From GCA-002862325 sp036339295 (GTDB lineage Bacteria > Planctomycetota > Phycisphaerae > Phycisphaerales > SM1A02), in the NCBI GenBank assembly GCA_036339295.1, contig JAYZBK010000023.1, positions 1-12,363 on the forward strand: DNA of 12,363 nucleotides. Reading direction: 5' to 3'. This document shows, piece after piece, positions 1-7,720 of the stretch. The position numbers and the translations under genes were made by a program. The first letter of the stretch is position 1; every line of letters starts with the position of its first letter. The notes beneath the pieces are model-generated. The model ran no database searches, was not told the DNA's origin, and saw only the letters and a list, made by a program, of their open reading frames with translations.

Positions 1-1
1 C

Positions 2-220
2 GAGTCGCTCGCGACCGACACGGCCGGGGCCGTCCAAGCGGTTCGCGACGGCTCGGGTCGGTCCGTCCTCGATCGCGTCGCCGAGGCGCTTCCCAATCGA
101 GCTGTGATCACCGAGACTCCGTTGCGGGAGCGGATCTGGACCTCGCCGCTCTTCTTCCTGGTCATCCTGCTGCTCGTGACCATCGAGTGGTCGGGACGCA
201 GGCTCGGGAGGCTCGACTGA
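2..220 (+). CDS. C-terminal end of a membrane protein (5' end outside window)
   Basis: An open frame enters from the left edge and stops at TGA 218-220, giving 72 visible residues. The last third holds a hydrophobic helix (visible residues about 47-63, core LFFLVILLLVTIEW) followed by a short basic tail (SGRRLGRLD). This suggests a bulky domain outside the membrane and a single C-terminal anchor with a small cytoplasmic tail. The preceding stretch ends in ITETPLRERIWTSP just before the helix. Planctomycete BatA/VWA or glutamine-amidotransferase-like membrane proteins encoded directly before DUF4175-like genes end in the same way, so membership of that group is likely, but the identifying domains lie outside the window. 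The stop codon is 3 bases before the next ATG, so the two genes are probably cotranscribed. Being a real C-terminus is well supported; the family is inferred. Confidence 0.7.
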   Translation, partial: ESLATDTAGAVQAVRDGSGRSVLDRVAEALPNRAVITETPLRERIWTSPLFFLVILLLVTIEWSGRRLGRLD

Positions 221-223
221 ACC

Positions 224-3200
224 ATGCCGGATCCCGTCGACAACTCGAGCGTCGATCGACTGCTGCAACGGCTCGGCCGTATCCGATCGTCCCTCCGTCG
301 GACCGTGCTCGAGCTCGAGCTCGGTCGGATCGTGGCCTTCGCGGTTCCGGCCCTGGTCGTCGCGGCGCTCCTCGACTTCGCCTTCCGTCTTCCCGCCGCG
401 ATCCGCTGGATCCTGCTCCTCGCAGGGATCGTCCTGCTCGTCCACGCGTGGCGACGCCATGTCTGGCCGGCGATTCGATTCACCCCCTCGCTCGTGAACG
501 TCGCCCTCAAGGTCGAGGGTCGGCTCCCGTCGCTCGCCGGTCGTCTCGCGTCCGGCGTGGACTTCGCCTCGGTTCCCGCCGGGGATCGAACACCGCTCAT
601 GCGGCGAAGCCTCGCGGATCTCGATCGCCGGGCGTCCAGCCAGGACCTTGGGGTGGTCGTCGATTCGAGGCCCGCCCATCGAATCGCGATCGTCGCGCTG
701 GGCCTCGTCGTGCTCGCCGGCATCTTCGCGGGCCTGCGACCGGTCGAGTCCGGGATCGCCGCTCGCAGGATCCTCGCGCCCTGGAGCGACGCGGCGTGGC
801 CTGCGAGGACGGGACTGGTGGCCGCGACCGCCGATGGTCTCGTGCATCCCCGCGGTGAACCACTCCGACTGGCCGCCGATCTCGTCAAGGGCGATCCCGA
901 CTCCGAGCGGGTGATCGTCCGCGTCCGGACGACGACCGAAGGACGCACCGAGGACTGGCGAACGCTCGTCATGACCCGGCAGCAGGGGAATCGCTTCGAA
1001 CGGATCGTCGACGGCAATGCCGAGACGATCGAGTTCGAGTTCGCGACCTCGGATGCCAGGACCGATCGCTCGACCGTCCGTCTCGTACCCGCCCCGGCCA
1101 TCGAATCGGCCGTCGTGACCGTCGAACCACCCGGATACGCCTCGCGCTTCGGGGTCGTGGAGGCGGATCTCGGTCCCGGGACCGATCGGCGCTCCCGCCT
1201 GCCCCGGGCCGTGCTCGAAGGTTCCACCGCGACGCTCGATCTCGTCCTTTCCCGGGCGATCCCGGTCCCCCGATCGGCGGACGGATCGATCGACGACCGC
1301 TTCCTCGCCGAGACGATGATCGCCCGCGAGGCCGCGCCGTCGCTGGTGGTCGACGCGGAGGATCCCCGGCGGTGGCGCCTGGCATGGAACCTCGAAGGCG
1401 CCGGCGACGTCGAGATCAGGCTTCGCGACGAGGATGGCCTGACCAACCTCGATCCGATCCGCTATCGCATCGACACCGTTCCGGACCGGGCCCCGAGCAC
1501 GACCATCGTCGATCCGTCCGTCGATCGAACGGTGACGCCGTCCGCGCTGGTCCGGGTCCAGGCCGATGCCCGCGACGATGTCGGCATCGCCGAGTTCGCG
1601 ATCGAGGCGTCCCTCGTCCGGGGGGTCACCACGTCGCGGGTCGAGCGACTGGTGACGCTCGAGGTCGACGACGACGCGGACCTGGCGACGGACTCCACCG
1701 TCGAGGAGGTCCTCGACGTCGCTTCGCTCGAGCCGAAGGCCGGGGACGTCGTCGAGCTCGTGTCGGTCGTGCGTGACGAATGGACCGGTCCCGACGGCCC
1801 GCGAGAGCTCGTCCGCAGCGGTCCACGACGTCTTCGCGTCGTCTCCGAACTCGACCTCGTCGACCAGCTCCAGTCCGGACTCGCATCGGTTCGACGATCC
1901 GCGATCAGGATCGAGGGCGACCAGGCCGAACTCACGGATCGGGTCGAGACCTCCGGCGCCGACCGGGAATCGGCCCGGGAGCAGGATCGCCTGGGCGACC
2001 GACTCGAGGGCGCCGGCGAGATGATCGAGGGGATCGAGGATCGACTCCGCGAGAACCGCATCGAGGACGACCTGCTCGAGGATGTCCTCGAACAGGCCTC
2101 GGAGATGATCGAATCGGCTTCGGAGGCGGCGGATCGCGCGGTGGCGGCCCTCGACGAGGCGTCCCGGGCCCGCGCCGGCGCCAACGATCCCGATGCGAGC
2201 GAGGACGAGCGGGCTCGCAGCGAGTCCGAGGCCGAGGAGGCCGAACGGCAGGCGGAGGAGGCCCAGCGGGAGGTCCGGGACGAACTCACGGATCTCGCGT
2301 CGATGCTGGACCGCGGCGAGGACGCGTGGGTGGTCTCGCGACGGATCGAGCGACTGGCCGAGGATCTCGCCTCGCTGCAGGAGCGGACCGGCGAGCTCTC
2401 GGAACGCACGATGGGTCGGGAGCGGAACGAACTCGATCCCGAGGATCGACGGGCGCTCGACGAACTGGCGCGGGAACAGGGTGAACTCGCGGAACGGGCC
2501 GAGGAACTCCTCGAGGAGCTCGAGGACCGTGCCGACGCGATGGAGGCGGCCGATCCCACCGAGGCGGCGGGTCTGCGCGAGGCGGCCCAGCAGGCCCGGC
2601 AGGAGGGTCTCGAGGAGGAGATGCGCGAAGCCGAGGAGCGGGCCCGGGAGAACCAGCTCCAGCAGGCCCAGCAGGCCCAGCAGCGGGCGGCCGAGGCGAT
2701 CGAGGGCATGCAGGAGGCGATCGAGGAGTCCCGCAAGGCGGTGGTCGACGAACTGCGTCGTCGCATGGAGAGCCTCGCCGAGAGTCTTCGGGCGATGTTG
2801 AACGCGGCGGAGGACGAGGTCATCGCCCTGTCCCGACTGATCGCCGAGGAGGACGATGCGGGAACCGTCGAGCGTCGAGTCGAGGCGATGATCCTTCTCC
2901 AACGAAACGTGCGGGCCCTCTCCGGCGAGGCGGCCCTCGCCGACGAACGCATCGGGCGCATCGTCTCCCGGGCGGCGGACAACCAGTCGGCGGCGATCAC
3001 CGATCTTCGAGCGGCACCTCCCGACCTCGCGGAGGCGAGGGCCTCCGAGGAGCGGGGGGTCTCCGCCCTTCGCGAAGCACTCGAGCTGGCGGAGGAGGCG
3101 GCCGAGGAACTCGCCCAGCAACAGGCCGACGCCCAGCGTGAACGACTGATCGCCTCCTATCGCGCGGTCCTCGATCGACAGACCGGGGTTCGACTGGAGA

Positions 3201-3859
3201 CCGGTGATCTCGCCGACCAGGTCGACGGACGACCCGGTCGACGCCAGTTGATCCAGGCCCGCCGCCTCGCCAACGGACAGGCCGAGGTCGGGGATGAAGT
3301 CGCGGGCATCGAGGCGGAGTTCGTGGAGGTCTCGGACTCGCTGGTGTTCTCGATGACGCACGGGAACCTCGATCGCTGGATCGCCGATGCGGTCGATCGA
3401 CTGCGCGAAGGCACGGTCGACGACTCGACCGTCGAGCGGCAGGTGATGGTGATGGATGCCCTCGTCGGCCTGATCGAGGCCCTCGAACAGGAGCAGCAGC
3501 CGCAGGACGATCCAATCGGCCAGGAGGGTGGTGCCGGTGCCGGCGCCGGCGGCCAGGATGGTGGAGGCGAAGGCGGTCCACAGCCCCTGATCCCCCCGAT
3601 CGCTGAATTGAAGATGCTTCGATCGATGCAGGTCCAGATCCTCGATGCGACGCGTAGACTCGACCAGGGCGAACTGCCGGGGTCCGAACGCGATGCCCGG
3701 CTCGCGGACCTCGCCCGGATGCAGGCGGACCTGCACGGAGTGGCGAATGCACTCGTGAACACCCTGGCCCCCGCGTCGGATCCCCCGGGACCGCGTCGTC
3801 CCGAGGGGAACGCCGAGGATTCCGAGCCGTCGGACGCCGAGACTGGAGACGAGTCGTGA
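224..3859 (+). CDS. DUF4175-like giant coiled-coil membrane protein
   Basis: The 1211-residue protein has no recognised enzymatic motif. Two hydrophobic segments (about residues 35-53 and 60-76) form a hairpin, and a third lies at about 152-171. A short motif follows (ILAPWSDAAWPARTGL, about 183-198) that I recall from planctomycete homologues. Residues about 200-540 look beta-rich and Ig-like, with a clear junction at about 417-460 (TPSALVRVQADARDDVGI). From about 543 to 1095 the chain is extremely rich in Glu, Arg, Ala and Leu and reads as long coiled coils. A Gly-rich hinge (about 1101-1120) then precedes a conserved-looking IAELKMLRSMQVQ segment and an acidic tail. I find no cysteine anywhere. 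The ATG at 224 follows GGGAGG (206-211) at a rather long 12-base spacing. The stop overlaps the next gene as GTGA. The architecture matches DUF4175-type proteins; a periplasmic scaffold or tether role is inference. Confidence 0.8.
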   Translation: MPDPVDNSSVDRLLQRLGRIRSSLRRTVLELELGRIVAFAVPALVVAALLDFAFRLPAAIRWILLLAGIVLLVHAWRRHVWPAIRFTPSLVNVALKVEGRLPSLAGRLASGVDFASVPAGDRTPLMRRSLADLDRRASSQDLGVVVDSRPAHRIAIVALGLVVLAGIFAGLRPVESGIAARRILAPWSDAAWPARTGLVAATADGLVHPRGEPLRLAADLVKGDPDSERVIVRVRTTTEGRTEDWRTLVMTRQQGNRFERIVDGNAETIEFEFATSDARTDRSTVRLVPAPAIESAVVTVEPPGYASRFGVVEADLGPGTDRRSRLPRAVLEGSTATLDLVLSRAIPVPRSADGSIDDRFLAETMIAREAAPSLVVDAEDPRRWRLAWNLEGAGDVEIRLRDEDGLTNLDPIRYRIDTVPDRAPSTTIVDPSVDRTVTPSALVRVQADARDDVGIAEFAIEASLVRGVTTSRVERLVTLEVDDDADLATDSTVEEVLDVASLEPKAGDVVELVSVVRDEWTGPDGPRELVRSGPRRLRVVSELDLVDQLQSGLASVRRSAIRIEGDQAELTDRVETSGADRESAREQDRLGDRLEGAGEMIEGIEDRLRENRIEDDLLEDVLEQASEMIESASEAADRAVAALDEASRARAGANDPDASEDERARSESEAEEAERQAEEAQREVRDELTDLASMLDRGEDAWVVSRRIERLAEDLASLQERTGELSERTMGRERNELDPEDRRALDELAREQGELAERAEELLEELEDRADAMEAADPTEAAGLREAAQQARQEGLEEEMREAEERARENQLQQAQQAQQRAAEAIEGMQEAIEESRKAVVDELRRRMESLAESLRAMLNAAEDEVIALSRLIAEEDDAGTVERRVEAMILLQRNVRALSGEAALADERIGRIVSRAADNQSAAITDLRAAPPDLAEARASEERGVSALREALELAEEAAEELAQQQADAQRERLIASYRAVLDRQTGVRLETGDLADQVDGRPGRRQLIQARRLANGQAEVGDEVAGIEAEFVEVSDSLVFSMTHGNLDRWIADAVDRLREGTVDDSTVERQVMVMDALVGLIEALEQEQQPQDDPIGQEGGAGAGAGGQDGGGEGGPQPLIPPIAELKMLRSMQVQILDATRRLDQGELPGSERDARLADLARMQADLHGVANALVNTLAPASDPPGPRRPEGNAEDSEPSDAETGDES
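2660..2683 (+). repeat. 9-base tandem repeat CAGCAGGCC in the coiled coil
   Basis: Two full copies and two thirds of a third copy of CAGCAGGCC encode QQAQQAQQ at about residues 813-820 of the DUF4175-like protein. The repeat keeps the frame, so it would extend or shorten the coiled coil in three-residue steps. Confidence 0.7.
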
Positions 3860-4608
3860 GAAGAATCTCCCGCGGTCTGGCGATGTCGATCGTGTTCGCC
3901 ACCACCACCACGTGGTCGGTGGTCCACGGCCAGGAGGCGCCCGAACCACCCGCCTCCCCGGAGCCGCCGGCCGAGGACCGACCGACCGAGGCACCGCCGT
4001 CGCTCGACGATCTCCTGGACATCGAGGCATCCGGCAACGAATCCGAGGATGCGGATGGCGCGCTCGCGGAGAGCGATCGTCGTGCACTCGACGCCGCGCT
4101 GGCCGAACAGGAACCGGAGGCCGCCCTTCGCGCGGCGATCGACGACATGCTCGTCTCCTCCGACCTGCTGGAGACCCGACAGGACACCGGTCTCGGAACC
4201 CAGCGACTGCAGCAGCGGATCGTCGATCGGCTCCAGGCCCTGATCGACAGCGCCGCGAGGCAGCAGCAGCAGCAACAGCAGCAGTCGAGCAGTTCGAGCC
4301 AGTCGCGGTCGCAGTCCCAGCAGGATCCCGGTCGTCGTGGCGAGGAACCGCAGGGGGGCGACCAGCAGCAGCAGAACCAGGGACAACGCGATCCCGAGGG
4401 CGGCCAGGACGGGTCGTCGGTGCAGCCTCCACCTCCCGAGGCGGCCGATCTCGAAGGCGCCCTCGACGGCACCGGCGTGGAGTGGGGCGGCCTGCCTCCC
4501 CGGATGCGTTCCCTGATCTCCCAGGGCATGCGCGATCGGGTCTCCGAGATGTACCGGTCGTTGACCGAGGCGTACTACCGGAGGATGGCCGAGGAGGGTG
4601 GACGATGA
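3856..4608 (+). CDS. Exported Gln-rich protein of the planctomycete envelope operon
   Basis: The protein has 250 residues. The start is GTG at 3856, overlapping the previous stop as GTGA, with GGAG at 3845-3848 seven bases upstream. The alternative ATG at 3883 would remove the basic n-region of the signal peptide. Residues 1-25 (MRRISR, then GLAMSIVFA, ending near VVHG|Q) form a plausible signal peptide. A Pro/Glu-rich linker follows, then a helical segment (about 65-135) with a RQDTGLGTQRLQQRIVDRL core. Next come eight consecutive glutamines (136-143), five serines, and further Gln clusters to about 180. The C-terminal 40 residues (WGGLPPRMRSLISQGMR, then AYYRRMAEE) match a tail I recall from planctomycete proteins encoded beside DUF4175-like genes. 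No cysteine and no enzymatic motif are visible. It probably works with its neighbours in the periplasm; the exact role is unknown. Confidence 0.8.
   Translation: MRRISRGLAMSIVFATTTTWSVVHGQEAPEPPASPEPPAEDRPTEAPPSLDDLLDIEASGNESEDADGALAESDRRALDAALAEQEPEAALRAAIDDMLVSSDLLETRQDTGLGTQRLQQRIVDRLQALIDSAARQQQQQQQQSSSSSQSRSQSQQDPGRRGEEPQGGDQQQQNQGQRDPEGGQDGSSVQPPPPEAADLEGALDGTGVEWGGLPPRMRSLISQGMRDRVSEMYRSLTEAYYRRMAEEGGR
4261..4284 (+). repeat. CAG/CAA triplet tract encoding eight glutamines
   Basis: Eight in-frame glutamine codons (seven CAG, one CAA) encode residues 136-143 of the Gln-rich exported protein, directly followed by a serine run. Such a near-pure triplet tract can change length by replication slippage, so homologues are likely to differ here. 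Confidence 0.85.
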
Positions 4609-5711
4609 ACCGACGGCGGCCCTCGACCGGTTCCTTCGCCGCGATGCTGGTGATCGCCGGCATGTCGTTCGCCTCGGCGTCGGCCCAGGACGCGCCTCCG
4701 CAGGGGCCGCCCCCCGAGGAGGCGATCCCCGGCAAGGCCGGTGGTGGTGGTGCCGAGAACGCGCCGGCCCGGGAGGAGATGACGGTCGAGCTCGACGATG
4801 GCGTTCGCCGCGGCCTCGCCGCCCTCGCGACGATGCAGAACGAGGATGGGTCCTTCGGTCGCGGCCGCTACGGCCGGCACGTCGGGATCGCGTCCCTCTG
4901 CGCGATCGCCTTCATGGCCGACGGCCACCTTCCGGGTCGCGGTCGCTACGGCGAGGTGGTCCAGAGGGCGCTCGAGTTCGTCCTCGCCGGTGCCACCGAG
5001 ACCGGCCTGCTGGCGGCGGAGACCTCGCACGGTCCGATGTACGGACATGGTTTCGCGACCCTGTTCCTCGGCGAGGTCTACGGGATGAATCCCGCGGACG
5101 ACCGCGTCCGGGACGCCCTCGGTCGGGCCGTCCGCCTGATCGTCGAGAGCCAGAACGACGAGGGTGGCTGGCGGTACAACCCGGTGCCGATCGACGCGGA
5201 CGTCTCGGTGACGATCTGCGAGATCATGGCGCTTCGATCCGCGAGGAACGCAGGCATCAAGGTGCCGCGGGAGACGATCGACAAGGCGGTCGAGTACGTC
5301 CGCGAGTGCCAGAATCCCGATGGTGGCTTCCGCTACATGACCCAGCCCGGCGGCTCCGCCTGGCCACAGACCGCGGCCGGCGTGGCGAGCCTGTTCTACG
5401 CCGGCATCTACGAGGACGATGCGATCGAGCGCGGGCTCGACTACCTGGTGGAGATCGCCTTCCCGGGCCAGGGACTCGGGAGGGGGAGCGCCCACTACTA
5501 CTACGGCCAGTACTACGCGGTGCAGGCGATGTACCTCGCGGGTGGCGAATGGTGGTCCGACTGGTGGCCGGCGATCCGGAAGCAGATGCTCGACTCCCAG
5601 CTTCCCGAGGGTGCCTGGCGTGATCACCAGATCGGCGACGCCTACGCGACCGCGATGTCTCTGATCGTGCTGCAGATGCCCAAGCGGTACCTTCCGATCT
5701 TCCAGAAGTGA
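4605..5711 (+). CDS. Exported squalene-cyclase/prenyltransferase-fold repeat protein
   Basis: The protein has 368 residues. The ATG at 4605 overlaps the previous stop as ATGA and has GGAGG at 4593-4597 seven bases upstream; the frame stays open further upstream but inside the preceding gene. Residues 1-27 are a strong signal peptide (MNRRRPS, hydrophobic AAMLVIAGMSF, cleavage ASA|Q). A Pro/Gly-rich linker (to about 55) leads into an alpha/alpha-barrel region (about 60-365). Four QW-type turns mark it: QNEDGSFG (78-85), QNDEGGWRYN (183-192), QNPDGGFRY (236-244) and QLPEGAWRD (332-340). The DxDD acid of true class II cyclases is absent (DADVS, 198-202) and no prenyltransferase zinc ligands are evident, so catalysis is unlikely. 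A conserved-looking HYYYGQYYAVQAMY lies at 297-310. Planctomycetes carry many such terpene-cyclase-like proteins of unknown role; ligand or protein binding in the periplasm is inference. Confidence 0.85.
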   Translation: MNRRRPSTGSFAAMLVIAGMSFASASAQDAPPQGPPPEEAIPGKAGGGGAENAPAREEMTVELDDGVRRGLAALATMQNEDGSFGRGRYGRHVGIASLCAIAFMADGHLPGRGRYGEVVQRALEFVLAGATETGLLAAETSHGPMYGHGFATLFLGEVYGMNPADDRVRDALGRAVRLIVESQNDEGGWRYNPVPIDADVSVTICEIMALRSARNAGIKVPRETIDKAVEYVRECQNPDGGFRYMTQPGGSAWPQTAAGVASLFYAGIYEDDAIERGLDYLVEIAFPGQGLGRGSAHYYYGQYYAVQAMYLAGGEWWSDWWPAIRKQMLDSQLPEGAWRDHQIGDAYATAMSLIVLQMPKRYLPIFQK

Positions 5712-6946
5712 TGCCGCTCGCACTCACCATCGCCTGCATGCTCGGAACGTCGGTCCCGCCGGCCGATCCATCGCTGTCGACCGAAGGTCATGCAGTCCGG
5801 GTCATCGACTCGGAACTGGGCGTCCGATCGGGTTTCTCGGCCCGGGTCGGCGACTCCCGGGTCCTGCTCTTCGACGGGCCGCCCGGCCTGCCCACCGTGA
5901 TCCCCATCGAGGAGGTGATCGGTCTCTCGGTCGGCCCGGTCACGAGCCGCCAGACCACCGCCCGGCACCGATCCGACGCCGAACGCTACGGCGACGACGT
6001 GCCGATCGCGTTCCAGTACCTCGAGCTCGTCGACGGGCAGCGGATTCCCGGCAGCCTCCAGCTCGGGGCCGATGGACGCCCGGCCTGGCGATCCGCGTGG
6101 CTCTCGGCCGTGCCCCTCGACCTCGAGCGGATCGTCAAGCTCAGGCTCGACGAGTCGACCGTGGTTCCCGATGCGGAGGAGAGCGACATCGTCGTCCTCA
6201 AGAACGGCGATCGCCTCGAGGGACTGCTCCTCGACTTCGGCGCCGAGGTCGAGATCGAGATCGACGATGCGGCGGGCGCCGCGCGTTCGGTCACCATCCC
6301 GATCGACCGCGTCTCGGCCATCTCGTTGTTGAATCCACCGGTGGCGTCGTCGGGCACGATGAGCTGGTTCAGCGGCGGCCATCGACTCCTTTCGGAGTCG
6401 ATCACCATCGCCGCGGATGGTCGGCGCGAATTCTCCGCCGACGGCTACGTGACCCTCGTCTCGCCCGCCGTCGGGGGCGACATCGCCGAGATTCCCCTCG
6501 AGTTCCTGATCGCGAGCACGTTGGATGCGGATCGAATCCGGCCGCTGGCGACGGTTCCGCGGAAGGTCGTCGGTGATTCGGGCGGACCGCTTCGTTCCTG
6601 GGTGCCGGACGCCCGGATCGTCGACGGCCATCACGCGTTCGATGCCGCGCCGATCCTCATCGACGGTCCGGCCACGATCGAGTTCGAACTCCCCTTCGAC
6701 CGTGGTCGGGTGGCGATGATCGTGGAGCGACCCCTGGAGATCGGACCCGGGCGATCGACCTTCGTGATCTCCATCGACGGCACCGAGGCGGCGAGGGTGG
6801 ACGTGGATCCGACCGAACCACTGCATCGGATCGTCGTCCCGTACGAGGGTGGCAGGCTCGGCGTGCACGTCGAGGATGGCGGGGACGGTCCCTTCAACGA
6901 TTCGGTCGTCCTTCGTGAAGCGATCGTCGTCCGGGGGTCCGACTGA
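5711..6946 (+). CDS. Exported beta-rich protein with three internal repeats, function unknown
   Basis: The protein has 411 residues. The ATG at 5711 shares its A with the preceding stop (TGATG); a GTG one codon earlier is possible. There is no good ribosome binding site, which points to translational coupling. Residues 1 to about 17 are short and hydrophobic (MPLALTIACMLGTS) and probably act as a signal peptide, though a weak one. Three stretches look alike: 29-74, 102-146 and 160-207. Each pairs a strand turn such as VDGQRIPG or KNGDRLEG with a closing IPxxxVxxIxL strand (VIPIEEVIGLSV, AVPLDLERIVKLRL, TIPIDRVSAISLL). This suggests small beta-barrel repeats, perhaps Sm- or SH3-like. Residues about 310-410 form another beta-rich region, ending HRIVVPYEGGRLGVHVEDG, that could be a galactose-binding-type sandwich (NPCBM-like). 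No catalytic residues are apparent. Export and beta-rich nature are reasonably supported; fold names are guesses. Confidence 0.75.
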   Translation: MPLALTIACMLGTSVPPADPSLSTEGHAVRVIDSELGVRSGFSARVGDSRVLLFDGPPGLPTVIPIEEVIGLSVGPVTSRQTTARHRSDAERYGDDVPIAFQYLELVDGQRIPGSLQLGADGRPAWRSAWLSAVPLDLERIVKLRLDESTVVPDAEESDIVVLKNGDRLEGLLLDFGAEVEIEIDDAAGAARSVTIPIDRVSAISLLNPPVASSGTMSWFSGGHRLLSESITIAADGRREFSADGYVTLVSPAVGGDIAEIPLEFLIASTLDADRIRPLATVPRKVVGDSGGPLRSWVPDARIVDGHHAFDAAPILIDGPATIEFELPFDRGRVAMIVERPLEIGPGRSTFVISIDGTEAARVDVDPTEPLHRIVVPYEGGRLGVHVEDGGDGPFNDSVVLREAIVVRGSD

Positions 6947-6950
6947 GTCC

Positions 6951-7667
6951 ATGCCGACGATCCGCGACGAGGCCGTCTGCGTGCGGCACTGGGACTTCAG
7001 CGAGACGAGCCAGACGGTCTCCCTCCTCCTGAGGAATCACGGCCTGATCCGCGGGCTGGCCAAGGGTGCTCGTCGGGACCGGGGATCGTTCAGTGGTGGC
7101 TTCGACCTCTTCACCCGAGGCGAGATCGTCGCGATCGTGAAGCCCGGTCGGGAGCTCGCGACCCTGACCGAGTGGTCCCTGCTCGAGACCTATCCCGTCC
7201 TCCGTCGGTCCGCCTCCGCCAATCGCGTGGCGTGGTTCGTCGCCGACATGATCGGCCGCTTCCTCCACCAGCCCGAACCGCATCCGGCGACCTGGGACGC
7301 GACGGTCACGGCGTTCCGGGATCTCGATGCCGGCGCCCCCGTGTCGCACGTGATCCTCTCCTTCCAGTGGCGGATCCTCTGCGACCTCGGCTATCGCCCG
7401 CGACTCGACCTCGAGGGCCTGGACGGCGACACGGTCGCCTTCAGCTCCGAGAGCGGGGGCGTCGTGGAGGACACCGGTGGAGGGGACCGCTGGCGGGTCC
7501 GTCGAGCGACCATCCAGCTCCTCGCGACGATCGACGGGCTCGGGGGCGGGATTCCGGACGAGGTCGACGCCGATTCGGTGGAACGGGCCAGTCGCCTCCT
7601 GGCGGCGTGGACCCGGGATCTTCTCGGTACCGAGAGCGTGCCGATGCGTCTGCTGTTCGGGTCCTGA
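6951..7667 (+). CDS. recO: DNA repair protein RecO
   Basis: RecO loads RecA onto SSB-coated single-stranded DNA together with RecR in recombinational repair, and acts in the cytoplasm. The 238-residue product is the usual family length. Its N-terminal OB-fold signature is clear: EAVCVRHWDFSETSQTVSLL (7-26) leads to HGLIRGLAKGARR (30-42), and FDLFTRGEIVAIVK (51-64) matches the usual second half. A helical C-terminal domain follows, with WRILCDLGYRPRLD (140-153) and FSSESGGVV (164-172). At the places where many bacterial RecO proteins carry CxxC pairs there are none, so the zinc site is missing, as in E. coli RecO. The ATG at 6951 follows the previous stop by 4 bases with only a weak G-run upstream (6933-6937), so it probably shares the transcript of the envelope genes. 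Identity rests on pattern match, without an alignment. Confidence 0.85.
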   Translation: MPTIRDEAVCVRHWDFSETSQTVSLLLRNHGLIRGLAKGARRDRGSFSGGFDLFTRGEIVAIVKPGRELATLTEWSLLETYPVLRRSASANRVAWFVADMIGRFLHQPEPHPATWDATVTAFRDLDAGAPVSHVILSFQWRILCDLGYRPRLDLEGLDGDTVAFSSESGGVVEDTGGGDRWRVRRATIQLLATIDGLGGGIPDEVDADSVERASRLLAAWTRDLLGTESVPMRLLFGS

Positions 7668-7707
7668 CGATCGCGCCTCCGTTCCCGGACCGAACATCGA
7701 ACCGATC

Positions 7708-7717
7708 AACACGTGTT
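7708..7717. repeat. Perfect 10-bp palindrome AACACGTGTT in the recO-HDOD spacer
   Basis: AACACGTGTT is a perfect inverted repeat centred on CACGTG, located 75 bases before the start of the HDOD-GGDEF gene. It lies in a noncoding spacer where an operator would be expected. No convincing -35/-10 pair is visible around it, and no specific regulator can be named. A perfect 10-base palindrome can occur by chance, so the regulatory reading is speculative. Confidence 0.3.
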
Positions 7718-7720
7718 CGT

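Noticed and set aside
1462..3000. 512-codon minus-strand frame opposite the DUF4175-like gene
   Set aside because: Its translation is almost entirely Ser, Arg and Ala, as expected from the reverse of Glu/Arg/Ala-rich coiled-coil codons. It lacks any recognisable domain, while the plus strand encodes a coherent protein.
3901..3923. Possible hairpin (ACCACC with GGTGGT, plus the palindrome ACCACGTGGT) in the signal-peptide coding region
   Set aside because: It arises from consecutive Thr ACC codons and nearby TGG and GTG codons. The stem is short, there is no T-run, and nothing indicates a regulatory role.
2997..4529. 510-codon minus-strand frame across the 3856 junction
   Set aside because: Arg/Pro/Ser-rich translation with poly-Cys from the CAG tract read backwards; it is a shadow of two well-supported plus-strand genes.
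4605..5711. Calling the repeat protein a functional squalene-hopene cyclase for hopanoid synthesis
   Set aside because: At 368 residues it is about half the length of such enzymes, lacks DxDD, and carries a signal peptide.
5642..6952. 436-codon minus-strand frame opposite the repeat protein
   Set aside because: The composition is high in Asp, Arg and Gly with no domain. The plus strand has overlapping start coupling and a signal peptide.
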